This document shows positions 43,789 through 53,600 of a DNA stretch of 64,000 nucleotides, one piece after another (position 1 is the first letter of the stretch; each line of letters begins with the position of its first letter). Position numbers and translations under genes: made by a program. The stretch comes from Erysipelotrichaceae bacterium 66202529 (lineage in GTDB: Bacteria > Bacillota_I > Bacilli_A > Erysipelotrichales > Erysipelotrichaceae), in assembly GCA_017161075.1 (NCBI GenBank), contig CP046174.1, forward strand, positions 2,170,001 to 2,234,000, read 5' to 3'. The notes under the pieces were generated by a model. The model was given only the letters and a program-made list of their open reading frames with translations. It was not told the origin of the DNA and did no database searches.

Positions 43789-46152
43789 CTATTTTCCAAC
43801 CTTAATCAGCCGTTCCTTCAGCTTGAAGCGGTTGCCGAAGCGGTAGAAGAAATCCATAACGAACGGTATCGCAGCCATACCGGCACCGGTCAAGACAAAT
43901 TGCATATAGCTTAGTCGTACCAATGAGAAGATGCCTGGTAAAAAGACGATACATGTGACAAACAATGCGGTCATGATGGTAAAAATCAGAAACCGCTTTT
44001 TGGTAAACGGTGTACATACGCGATACAGGACAATCAACGAGCTGGTACCTGTAAGCAGCACGCACATGGTAGACATAGCAGCCGGTGTTATTTTGAAAAA
44101 CAGCGAAGCGATGTTGACATATAGAATACTGAGCACAACACACAATGCACCCGGCAGGGCACGGCCCAATACATTGATCAAAAAGTTCCCCTCCACACGG
44201 GCATGATTTGCTTCCAGTGCCAGGAAGAAGGAGGGAATTCCAATCGTACAGGAGGATATGAGTGTCAGCTGAATTGGTTCAAATGGATAACGGCTCATAA
44301 AGAAAAGCGTCAGAATACTCAGGATGGTAGAAAAGGTTGTCTTCACCAGAAACAGGGAAGCGGCACGCTGAATATTGTTAATAACTCTTCGTCCCTCATC
44401 CACGATATGCGGCATATTTGCAAAATTGTTATCCAGTAAGACCAGATTGGCGATATTCTTGGCAGCTTCACTTCCTTCCGCAACCGAAATACTGCAATCT
44501 GCTTCCTTTAACGCCATGCCATCGTTGACCCCATCGCCGATCATTGCCGTAATATGCCCCTGTTCCTTTAACGCGCGGATCATGAGCTTTTTCTGCATAG
44601 GGGAAACGCGCCCGAATACCGTATAGGCTTTTACTGCCTCCGGAATGTCCTCATCCTGCAAGGTACTGGCATCCACATACCGCTCATAGTTTTTCAAATT
44701 CGCCTTGTGCGCGATTTCATGAACCGTGCGGGGATCATCTCCGCTGATGATTTTAACATCGACTCCCTGTGACAAAAAGTAATCCAGCGTCTTTGGAGCT
44801 TCCTTGCGGATGGGATCACTGAGCAGGATCAGGGCCAGAATGGTATTGTCTGTGGATGGAGCATCCGTTAACATTTCATCACTGTGTGCCAGAACCAGCA
44901 CACGGTTTCCCAGGCTTGCCTGTTTTTCAATCATGCTTTGCAGCTTAGGATTTTCACTTCCGTTCACAAATTCATAAGCTCCCATGATATAGGTTCCCTT
45001 ATTTGCAAAGCTGACAGCACTCAGCTTTCGCGCACTGGAGAAGGGCAGGGTATGTACAACCAAAAATGCTTCATATTCCTCAGGTGTATACTTGCGGATT
45101 GCCTGTGCGGTTGCATTATCGTCCTGTAAAGCGTCCATCATATTTGCCAGAATCAGCAGGGTATCCTCTTTATTACCAGAAATAGGCAGAATGCTTTCCA
45201 CCTGCATATTGCCCTCGGTGATCGTCCCGGTCTTATCCAGACACAGGGTATCCACTCTTGCCAGTGTTTCAATACAGTACAGCTCCTGTACAAGCGTTTT
45301 TCGTTTAGCCAGATTGATAGAGCCGACTGCCAGTGCAACACTAGTTAATAAAACAAGTCCCTCCGGAATCATGCCCAGCAGTGCCGCTACCGTAGATACG
45401 ATGGCCTGGGGAAGGGTGCTTTCGGTGAGGAAAAACTGTTTGGAAAACAGAAGGATACCAACTGGAATGATAATGATACCGATCGTTTTTATGATAAAGT
45501 TAATAGAATCGCGCAGCTGTGATTTGTGCTTTTTAAAGGTTTTCGCATCCTTCATAATTGTAGCAGCATAATTATCCTTGCCAACATGCTGTACCTGTAC
45601 CTTTGCCTGACCACTAACGACAAAGCTTCCGGAATACAGGGTGTCATGTCTGCGCTTCACAATGATATCGGATTCCCCGGTAACCAGGGATTCATTGACC
45701 TCCAGACGTCCCTCTACAACGATGGCATCCGCACATACCTGAGAGCCGCTGGTAAGACATATAATATCATCCAGAACAATATCATCCATATGCAGCTCGG
45801 TAACGTTTCCATTTCGCAATACGTTCAGATAGGGCTGGGTGATCAGAGACAGCTTATCCAGAACACGCTTTGCCCGGATTTCCTGAAAGATACCGATAAT
45901 CAGATTGGAAAGCACAACGCCCAGAAACAGCAGATTCTTAAAGGAGCCGATAAAGATAATCAGCCCTGCCAGAATGGCATTGATTAAATTAAACAGGGTA
46001 AATACGTTATCCCTGAATATTTCCTCATAGCTTTTAGTAATGCGTTCCTCCTGCGTATTGACACAGCCTGCATCCATACGCTCCTGAACCTGAGCATCGC
46101 TCAGACCCTGTGCAGGATCGATCCATTCTTGTAAGTCGTCCTTGTTGTGCAT
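43789..46152 (-). CDS. Cation-transporting P-type ATPase, CtpE-like
   Basis: 787 residues. The phosphorylation motif is LCLDKTGTITEGN, the actuator motif VTGESD, and the hinge MIGDGVNDGMALKEAD. The ion-binding M4 motif reads GMIPEGLVLLTSVALAVG, i.e. PEGL rather than the PEAL/PEGL forms split among Ca2+ and other P2 pumps; PEGL with this flanking is the pattern I recall from CtpE, a calcium importer of mycobacteria. About ten membrane helices. ATG follows AGGTGATTT. It is monocistronic. The ion is inferred, not shown. Confidence 0.82.
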   Translation of the reverse strand: MHNKDDLQEWIDPAQGLSDAQVQERMDAGCVNTQEERITKSYEEIFRDNVFTLFNLINAILAGLIIFIGSFKNLLFLGVVLSNLIIGIFQEIRAKRVLDKLSLITQPYLNVLRNGNVTELHMDDIVLDDIICLTSGSQVCADAIVVEGRLEVNESLVTGESDIIVKRRHDTLYSGSFVVSGQAKVQVQHVGKDNYAATIMKDAKTFKKHKSQLRDSINFIIKTIGIIIIPVGILLFSKQFFLTESTLPQAIVSTVAALLGMIPEGLVLLTSVALAVGSINLAKRKTLVQELYCIETLARVDTLCLDKTGTITEGNMQVESILPISGNKEDTLLILANMMDALQDDNATAQAIRKYTPEEYEAFLVVHTLPFSSARKLSAVSFANKGTYIMGAYEFVNGSENPKLQSMIEKQASLGNRVLVLAHSDEMLTDAPSTDNTILALILLSDPIRKEAPKTLDYFLSQGVDVKIISGDDPRTVHEIAHKANLKNYERYVDASTLQDEDIPEAVKAYTVFGRVSPMQKKLMIRALKEQGHITAMIGDGVNDGMALKEADCSISVAEGSEAAKNIANLVLLDNNFANMPHIVDEGRRVINNIQRAASLFLVKTTFSTILSILTLFFMSRYPFEPIQLTLISSCTIGIPSFFLALEANHARVEGNFLINVLGRALPGALCVVLSILYVNIASLFFKITPAAMSTMCVLLTGTSSLIVLYRVCTPFTKKRFLIFTIMTALFVTCIVFLPGIFSLVRLSYMQFVLTGAGMAAIPFVMDFFYRFGNRFKLKERLIKVGK

Positions 46153-46356
46153 GAAATCACCTCGTATATGTATATTATAGCAAATCCTTTTAACTTTGGG
46201 CCTTACGCTTTTGTAATTTTCTCTTATTCTTTCTTAAATATTTCTAAACATCTTTCCTTAGTATATGAAGAAGGACATAAATTATGTAGCCCTGTTTAGT
46301 AAAGCCTGCAATCCCTATTTGACAGCTATTTTACATAATGGATTGAACAGGATATG

Positions 46357-46386
46357 TTTACAGCAGCTTTCTTAGCATGGTATACT
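46357..46386 (+). promoter_or_regulatory. Probable promoter of the ABC-F gene
   Basis: TTTACA (46357-46362), 18 bases, TATACT (46381-46386), 27 bases before the start codon. Confidence 0.6.
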
Positions 46387-46413
46387 TGTCAGGTAGAAAT
46401 TGTGGAGGTAGGT

Positions 46414-47967
46414 ATGAGTATTGTTACGGTAGAAAACGTTTCACACAGCTTCGGCGGAAGACAGATTCTGGAAAATGTATCCTTTCGTCTGCTGAGTGGG
46501 GAGCATGTTGGTCTAGTCGGGGCCAACGGGGAAGGGAAATCCACCTTTCTGAATATACTGACAGGTAAGCTGGTACCAGAGGAGGGACGCGTATCCTGGT
46601 GCCGCAGAATTACACGTGGCTATCTGGATCAGCACACGGTTCTGGAAAAGGGAAAGTCGATCCGCGAGGTATTGCAGGATGCTTTTTCACATCTGTTTGA
46701 TCTGGAGGCGGAAATGCTGCAGAAATATGAGGAAATGGGGGATTGCAGTGAAGACCGCATGAATGAGCTGCTGCAGGATGTCGGTGAGATTCAGGATATT
46801 CTGGAGCACGGCGGCTTTTATATGATCGATGCCAAAATCCAGGAGGTGGCGCAGGGGCTTGGTCTGATGGACATCGGATTGGAAAAGGATGTCACGATGC
46901 TGAGCGGCGGACAGCGTTCCAAGGTGCTGCTGTGCAAGCTGCTGCTGGAAAATCCGATGATTCTGATTCTGGATGAGCCTACCAACTATCTGGACGAGGG
47001 ACACATTGCATGGCTAAAGAGCTTTCTGACATCCTATGAGCATGCCTTCATTCTGGTATCACATGATATTGCATTTTTAAACAGTGTTGTCAACATCATT
47101 TATCATGTTGAAAACTGCGAGCTGACACGCTATGTCGGAGATTACGATTATTTCCTGGAGCAGCATGCATTGAAGAAACGCCAGATAGAGGCTGCTTATG
47201 AAAAGCAGCAGAAGGAAATTGCCAATCTGGAGGATTTCATCGCCCGCAACAAGGCGCGAGTCGCTACCCGGAATATGGCGCATTCCCGTCAGAAAAAGCT
47301 GGATAAGATGGAACGGATCGAAAAGGTTAAGGAGAAGGTGAAGCCGAGCTTTTCCTTTCTTTCAGACCGTGCACCGGGCCGTGTGATTTTTGATGCGCAG
47401 GAGCTGGTGATCGGATATGATGAGCCGCTGACGAAACCGATACGGCTTGAATTGGAGCGAAATGCCCGCGTGGCGATAAAGGGTGTTAACGGATTAGGAA
47501 AAACAACCCTGCTGAAAACACTGATGGGGATGCTGCCGGGTGTCAGCGGGCAGGTAGAGGTTGATCCTTATGCAACGATTGGGTTCTTTGAGCAGGAGGA
47601 AGCAGGTGATACACAGAGTGCGCTGGATTATTTCTGGAAAGAGTATCCGGCACTGACAAATGGAGAGGTGCGCTCAGCGCTGGCAAAGTGCGGTTTGACA
47701 ACCGATCACATCGAATCGGGCATGTGTGTACTATCCGGTGGAGAGCAGGCAAAGGTACGCTTGTGTGTGCTTATGAACCGCAAGCATAATGTGCTGGTAC
47801 TGGATGAGCCGACCAACCATCTGGATGTAGATGCAAAGGAGGAGCTGAAGCGGGCTCTGAAGGCATATAAGGGGACGATTCTCCTTGTTTCCCATGACCC
47901 GGACTTCTATGGTGAAATCGTGGATGAGGTTTGGAATCTGGAGGAATGGACAACCAAAATTTTATAA
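46414..47967 (+). CDS. ABC-F family ATP-binding protein
   Basis: 517 residues, two ABC domains in one chain and no membrane segment. First Walker A GANGEGKSTF with signature MLSGGQRSKVLL; second Walker A GVNGLGKTTL with VLSGGEQAKVRL and VLDEPTNHLDVD. The linker between the domains (residues about 245-330) is charged and helical (KKRQIEAAYEKQQKEIANLE), the P-site tRNA interaction motif region. ABC-F proteins act on the ribosome, either in translation quality control or antibiotic protection. The linker is of ordinary length, so resistance is not implied. ATG follows GGAGGT. Confidence 0.9.
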   Translation: MSIVTVENVSHSFGGRQILENVSFRLLSGEHVGLVGANGEGKSTFLNILTGKLVPEEGRVSWCRRITRGYLDQHTVLEKGKSIREVLQDAFSHLFDLEAEMLQKYEEMGDCSEDRMNELLQDVGEIQDILEHGGFYMIDAKIQEVAQGLGLMDIGLEKDVTMLSGGQRSKVLLCKLLLENPMILILDEPTNYLDEGHIAWLKSFLTSYEHAFILVSHDIAFLNSVVNIIYHVENCELTRYVGDYDYFLEQHALKKRQIEAAYEKQQKEIANLEDFIARNKARVATRNMAHSRQKKLDKMERIEKVKEKVKPSFSFLSDRAPGRVIFDAQELVIGYDEPLTKPIRLELERNARVAIKGVNGLGKTTLLKTLMGMLPGVSGQVEVDPYATIGFFEQEEAGDTQSALDYFWKEYPALTNGEVRSALAKCGLTTDHIESGMCVLSGGEQAKVRLCVLMNRKHNVLVLDEPTNHLDVDAKEELKRALKAYKGTILLVSHDPDFYGEIVDEVWNLEEWTTKIL

Positions 47968-48006
47968 TATAAATGAAGAACCTGCTAATATAGTGTAGGT
48001 GATAGT

Positions 48007-48038
48007 AAAGAGCCTGCCGCATTGACAGGCTCTTTTTT
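48007..48038 (+). terminator. Intrinsic terminator after the ABC-F gene
   Basis: Stem AGAGCCTG (48009-48016) with its complement (48026-48033), then TTTTTT. A run of A on the left side lets it serve the convergent glnN as well. Confidence 0.85.
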
Positions 48039-48117
48039 AGGAGCAGATCGTTATTATTCAATGATTGAGAGGCTGCCGCTCTAAGGAAAGGTGGCGGTAA
48101 CCTATAGGATAGAGCAA

Positions 48118-50205
48118 TCAGAAGCTGTACAGCAAATCACCATAGGTTGGATACGGCCAGTAGGCTTTTGCTACTATGCATTCCAGCTTGTCCGCAGCCT
48201 TGCGTAGCTGAGCCATCGCCGGAAGTATTTCATCCCGGTTAAAGTCTGCCATTTTTTGTGAGTCCTGTATGGTATGGATGGCTTCGATCTTCTCGTCCAG
48301 CGTGTGATAGCCTTTGATCAGCTCGCTTGTATATTCGGATAATTCCCTGATCAGCTGTTCCTCACCACTTGTATCCAGCTCGGCACAGACTGCCTTTTTT
48401 TGCAGAACGGCATCACTGATATCCTTTGTATATCGCATTACAGCTGGTAAAATCTGTGTTTTTGCCAAGCGGGACATCGTCTGTGATTCAATGCTGATAA
48501 CCTGATTGTAATTGGAAAGACCAATTTCATAGCGGGCCTGAATTTCCACGCGGGTGTATACTTTGTGCTTTTCAAACAGCGCAATATTTTTTTCTTTGAT
48601 ATAGCAGGGGAGAGCATCTGCCGTGGTACGCAGATTGAGCAATCCTCTGTGCTGTGCTTCCTTTACCCATTCCTGTGTATAGCCGTCACCGTTGAAAATG
48701 ATACGCTTATGCTCATGAATGGTCTGCTTAATCAGGGTATGCAGTGCGCTGTTGAAATCAGAAGTTGCCTCCAGCTTATCTGCGAACTGGCATAATTCCT
48801 CTGCAACAGCAGTATTTAGCATGACATTCGTACAGGCGATATCCTTGGCACTTCCCAGCATGCGGAATTCAAATTTATTACCGGTAAAGGCAAATGGGGA
48901 GGTGCGGTTTCGATCCGTTGTATCCTGTTTGAATTTCGGCAGGGTATGGATACCGATTTTCATGGTTTCCTGCTTTCGTTCATCGTAAGGGGTACCCTGT
49001 TCAATAGCTTCCAAGATGGCATTTAATTCATCTCCCAGGAATACAGAGAGAATGGCCGGCGGTGCTTCATTCGCTCCCAAACGATGATCATTCCCGGCAC
49101 TGGATACCGAAATCCTCAACAGATCCTGATATTCATCCACTGCCTTGATTACCGCACACAGGAATAAAAGAAACTGTGCATTTTCAGACGGTGTTTTCCC
49201 GGGTGCCAGAAGATTCATACCGGAATCGGTGGCAATCGACCAGTTGTTATGCTTTCCGCTGCCATTTACACCGTCAAACGGCTTCTCATGCAGCAGACAC
49301 GCAAAGCCGTGCTTACTGGCTGTCTTTTTTAGAATTTCCATTGTTAGCTGGTTGTGGTCTGCGGCAACATTGACTAGGGAAAAGATAGGTGCCAGCTCGT
49401 GCTGTGCGGGCGCCACCTCATTGTGCTGTGTTTTTGCCAGTACACCAAGCTTCCATAATTCCTCATTGAGATCCTTCATAAACGCAAGCACACGAGGCTT
49501 TACCACACCGAAGTAATGATCATCCAGCTCCTGTGTTTTCGCGGGCTTATTGCCAAACAGTGTACGTCCGGTATACACCAGATCCTTGCGCTTGAAATAC
49601 AGCTCACGTTCAATTAAAAAATATTCCTGTTCCGGCCCGACGGTGGTATTTACACGGTGCACATCATGGCCAAACAGCTTTAAAACACGGCGTGCCTGAC
49701 GGTCAATCACTTCCTGGGATTTTAAAAGCGGTGTTTTCTTATCCAGAGATTCTCCGTTATAGGAACAGAATATCGTTGGAATGCACAGGACGCCGTCCTT
49801 GATAAAAGCAAAGCTGGTAGGATCCCAGGCTGTATAGCCCCGTGCCTCAAAGGTGGCACGCAGACCTCCGCTTGGGAAGCTGGATGCATCCGGTTCCCCC
49901 TGAATCAGCTCCTTACCGCTGAATTCCATAATCACACGGGCATCCTTATTCGGAGATATAAAAGCCTCATGCTTTTCTGCTGTAATGCCGGTCATTGGCT
50001 GAAACCAGTGTGTGTAGTGGGTGGCACCCTTCAACAGGGCCCAGTCCTTCATGGAATTCGCAATGACATCTGCACATTCCGGTGACAGGCTTTTATTGTC
50101 ATACAGGCATTGGTGATATTCCTTGTAGGTTGCCTTCGGCAGCTTTTCCTTCATGGTGAAATCATCAAATACCATAGAGCCGAAGTAGTCAGATACGTTA
50201 TTCAT
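48118..50205 (-). CDS. glnN: Glutamine synthetase type III
   Basis: 695 residues, the size of GSIII (about 700), much longer than GSI. The N-terminal domain holds VFDDFTMKEKLPKATYKE. Catalytic motifs include GPEQEYFLIER, KTQHNEVAPAQHELAP, NGSGKHNNWSI and RTSPFAFTGNKFEFR, all GSIII hallmarks. It makes glutamine from glutamate, ammonium and ATP. The start at 50205 follows AAAAGGAGGA. The promoter and a leader terminator lie in the shared region with gltB; with gltBD it forms the GS-GOGAT cycle. Confidence 0.96.
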   Translation of the reverse strand: MNNVSDYFGSMVFDDFTMKEKLPKATYKEYHQCLYDNKSLSPECADVIANSMKDWALLKGATHYTHWFQPMTGITAEKHEAFISPNKDARVIMEFSGKELIQGEPDASSFPSGGLRATFEARGYTAWDPTSFAFIKDGVLCIPTIFCSYNGESLDKKTPLLKSQEVIDRQARRVLKLFGHDVHRVNTTVGPEQEYFLIERELYFKRKDLVYTGRTLFGNKPAKTQELDDHYFGVVKPRVLAFMKDLNEELWKLGVLAKTQHNEVAPAQHELAPIFSLVNVAADHNQLTMEILKKTASKHGFACLLHEKPFDGVNGSGKHNNWSIATDSGMNLLAPGKTPSENAQFLLFLCAVIKAVDEYQDLLRISVSSAGNDHRLGANEAPPAILSVFLGDELNAILEAIEQGTPYDERKQETMKIGIHTLPKFKQDTTDRNRTSPFAFTGNKFEFRMLGSAKDIACTNVMLNTAVAEELCQFADKLEATSDFNSALHTLIKQTIHEHKRIIFNGDGYTQEWVKEAQHRGLLNLRTTADALPCYIKEKNIALFEKHKVYTRVEIQARYEIGLSNYNQVISIESQTMSRLAKTQILPAVMRYTKDISDAVLQKKAVCAELDTSGEEQLIRELSEYTSELIKGYHTLDEKIEAIHTIQDSQKMADFNRDEILPAMAQLRKAADKLECIVAKAYWPYPTYGDLLYSF

Positions 50206-50219
50206 ACAAGTCCTCCTTT

Positions 50220-50272
50220 TCATACAAAACAAAAGAAAAAGGCACCGCGGGAAATGTTCCTGCAGCGCCTTT
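50220..50272 (-). promoter_or_regulatory. Leader terminator (attenuator) of glnN
   Basis: On the minus strand a 16-bp stem with one mismatch (arms at 50257-50272 and 50238-50253) is followed by TTTTTCTTTTGTTTTG, then directly by the glnN ribosome binding site. It begins about 10 bases after the predicted transcript start, so most transcripts should stop before glnN unless the hairpin is blocked. Confidence 0.75.
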
Positions 50273-50289
50273 GCTGTCTGTATGCAAGT

Positions 50290-50318
50290 AGTATATGCGC
50301 TGACTTTTGATTTGTCAA
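50290..50318 (-). promoter_or_regulatory. Consensus sigma-A promoter of glnN
   Basis: Minus strand TTGACA (50313-50318), exactly 17 bases, TATACT (50290-50295). The start should be near 50283. Confidence 0.85.
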
Positions 50319-50552
50319 TGGAAAAATGAAAAAAATGGTTGACACAAAATGAAAAAACATTCAAAATGTAAAAATATTCAAAGACATTATAAAAAAATAC
50401 CCAAAAGCAAACGAAATTTTTCTGAAATAAAAACACCTTCAGAAGCAGCGATCGCAGAATCCGTTTTGCACACAACCACAAAGAATGAAGCAAGGGAAAG
50501 CAGCTGTTTGAAAATAGTTTCTTGAAAATAATGTAAAAAAACAGGAAAGCTC
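50319..50552. other. AT-rich middle of the glnN-gltB intergenic region
   Basis: Runs of A and T dominate, with repeated AAAAATG/CATTTT-like words on both strands. No gene. It may hold upstream polymerase-contact or regulator sites. Confidence 0.45.
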
Positions 50553-50581
50553 TTGACGACAGCTCACGAATACGATAAAAT
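50553..50581 (+). promoter_or_regulatory. Sigma-A promoter of gltBD
   Basis: TTGACG (50553-50558), 17 bases, TAAAAT (50576-50581). The start should be near 50588. Confidence 0.75.
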
Positions 50582-50596
50582 AAGCATCACATAAAC

Positions 50597-50638
50597 AAAG
50601 ACGTTTATAAGGCTGGTCCTTATTGCGTCTTTTTTTTG
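50597..50638 (+). promoter_or_regulatory. Leader terminator (attenuator) of gltB
   Basis: Two stacked stems (50597-50603 with 50626-50632; 50607-50612 with 50618-50623) around a CTGGT loop, then an eight-T run. It starts about 9 bases after the predicted transcript start and ends 13 bases before the gltB ribosome binding site. Confidence 0.8.
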
Positions 50639-50662
50639 TTGTTAAAATGAGGAGGAAGTCGT

Positions 50663-53600
50663 ATGAGAAATGAATGTACTATAAAACGACAGGGATTATA
50701 TGATCCTTCACTGGAGCATGATGCATGCGGGATCGGAGCTGTCGTTCATATAAAGGGAACAAAAAGCCATAAGGTAGTCAGTGATGCACTGACGATCGTG
50801 GAACGCCTGGAGCATCGCGCGGGAAAGGATGCCAGAGGGGAGATTGGAGACGGTGTCGGGATTCTGATGCAGCTTCCGCACAGCTTTTTTCAGAAGCAAT
50901 GCAGCCATATGCAGCTGGAAAAGCAGTTTGGAGTCGGGATGTTCTTCTTTCCACAGGAGGAGCTGGAATGCCGTAAGGCAAAGAAGATGTTTGAAATCGT
51001 CGTAGAACAGGAAGGATTGAAGTTTCTGGGCTGGAGACAGGTTCCTGTCCATACCGAGGTTCTGGGCAGCCGGGCGTTGGATTCTCTGCCGCAGATCTGG
51101 CAGGGATTCGTTCAGCGTGAGGATACGATGAAGTCTGATCTGGAGTTTGATCGCAGGCTCTATGTGATCCGCCGTATTTTTGAGAAAAGCAATGCGCAGA
51201 CCTATGTATGCTCCCTGTCCGGACGAACGATTGTATATAAGGGAATGTTTCTGGTACATCAGCTGCGTGCTTTTTATAAGGATTTGCAGGATTCCGATTT
51301 CATATCGGCAATCGCACTCGTTCACTCTCGCTTCTCTACAAACACCTTTCCAAGCTGGCGGCGTGCGCATCCCAACCGGATGATCGTACACAACGGTGAA
51401 ATCAATACAATACGCGGGAATGCGAATAAGATGCTGAGCAGGGAGGAGCTGTTACAGTGCAGTACGCTCGCACAAGATATGAAGAAAATAACTCCCGTCA
51501 TTGATCCCAATGGCAGCGATTCTGCGATGCTGGACAACACGCTGGAATTTCTGACGATGGCAGGTATGGATTTACCCAAGGCGGTCATGCTGTGTATTCC
51601 CGAACCATTTGAGCATGATGTACAGATGGAGGAACGTAAAAAAGCCTTTTATCAGTATTATGCCTGTGGGATGGAGCCGTGGGACGGCCCTGCTTCTATT
51701 CTGTTTAGTGACGGCGATGTGGTGGGGGCTGTATTGGATCGAAATGGTCTGCGTCCAAGCCGCTATTATATAACAAAGGATGATATGCTTATCTTATCCA
51801 GTGAGGTCGGCGTATTGGATATTCAGCCAGAACGGGTTGTCAAAAAGGATCGCCTGCGTCCTGGGAAAATGCTGCTGGTGGATACCCGGAAAGGACGGCT
51901 GATCAAAGATGAGGAGCTGAAGCTTCATTATGCAAGCGAGCATCCATACAGCACCTGGCTGAAGAATCAGCTTCTCCATATGAAGGATATCCGTGTAACG
52001 GAAAAGATGCCTGTAGCCTATGCAGGTTCACAGCTTACACGGCTGCAGAAGGCGTTTCATTACACATATGAGGATTTGATGAAGTATATTCTCGTACTGG
52101 CAAGGGATGGTATTGAGCCAGTGATTGCTATGGGAAATGATACCCCGCTGGCTGTTTTATCCACACAGGTTCATCCGCTGTTTGATTATTTCAAGCAGCT
52201 GTTTGCTCAGGTTACCAATCCGCCTATCGACGCTTTACGGGAAGAAATCGTAACAAGTACCAGTGTATATCTGGGAAGTGAGGGCAATCTGTTAAAGCCT
52301 GAGGAGGGCAACTGCCGCCTGCTGAAAATACGCAACCCGATCCTTTCCAAGCAGGATCTTCTAAAAATTAAATGCATGGATGAGGAAGGCTTTAAGGTGC
52401 GTGTCCTGCCGATTACGTATTATAAGAATATCGCCTTAAAGGAGGCCATTGAGCATCTGTTTACGGATGCCGACAAGGCAATCAATGAGAGCTGCAATAT
52501 TTTGATTTTAAGTGATCGCGGCATAGATGAAAACCATGTAGCGATACCGTCTCTGCTTGCCGTCAGTGCCATGCAGCAGCATCTGATCCGTACGAAAAAG
52601 CGTATGCATGTGGCAATCATTCTGGAAAGCGGGGAGCCAAGAGAGGTACATCATTTCGCAACCCTTTTGGGATATGGCGCAAGTGCAGTAAATCCGTATA
52701 TTGCACAGGACAGCATTCAGGAGCTGATCAATCAGGGGTTGCTGCAGAAGCAGTATGAAGACGCAGTAGAGGATTACAACAACGGTATTTTGCATGGAAT
52801 CGTGAAAATCGCAAGCAAAATGGGAATTTCCACGATGCAGTCCTATCAGGGCGCTCAGATTTTTGAAGCCATCGGCATCGCATCCAGTGTGATTGATGAA
52901 TACTTTACCAATACAATATCCCGTATCGGTGGTATCACACTGCAGGATATCGAGCAGGCAGTGATACAGCATCACAGTAAGGTTTTTGATCCGCTGGGTC
53001 TGGCAACGGATACGACGCTGGATGTACAAGGGGTTCATCAGCTGCGTACCGGAAAAGAACAGCATCTTTATCATCCAAAAAGCATAGCATTATTGCAAAG
53101 TGCCACACGGGAGGGGAGCTATGCCACCTTTAAGGAATATACAAGGCTAATTTGTGAGGAGCTGGCTCCAACGCATATCCGGGGCTTATGGAAGCTGGAT
53201 TACACACAGCGCAAGCCTATAGCACTGGATGCAGTGGAGAGTGTGGACAGTATTGTAAAGCGATTCAAAACCGGAGCGATGAGCTATGGCTCCATTTCCA
53301 AAGAGGCACATGAAACCTTAGCTATTGCGATGAATATGCTGCATGGGAAAAGCAATACCGGAGAAGGCGGAGAGGATGCGGAGCGCTTTGTTGTCAAAGA
53401 CGGTATCAACCGCTGCTCGGCAATCAAGCAGGTCGCAAGCGGACGCTTTGGTGTTACCTCCGCCTATTTGAATCATGCTGTTGAAATTCAAATCAAGATG
53501 GCACAGGGTGCAAAGCCGGGAGAGGGCGGTCAGCTTCCTGCCGGTAAGGTATATCCTTGGATTGCGAAAACACGGCATTCCACACCGGGCGTGCAGCTGA

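Noticed and set aside
50220..50638. Glutamine riboswitch or ANTAR-controlled antiterminator for glnN and gltB
   Set aside because: The leaders are too short for an aptamer upstream of the terminator, and no two-hairpin A-x-x-G loop pattern is visible, so I kept only the unexplained attenuators.
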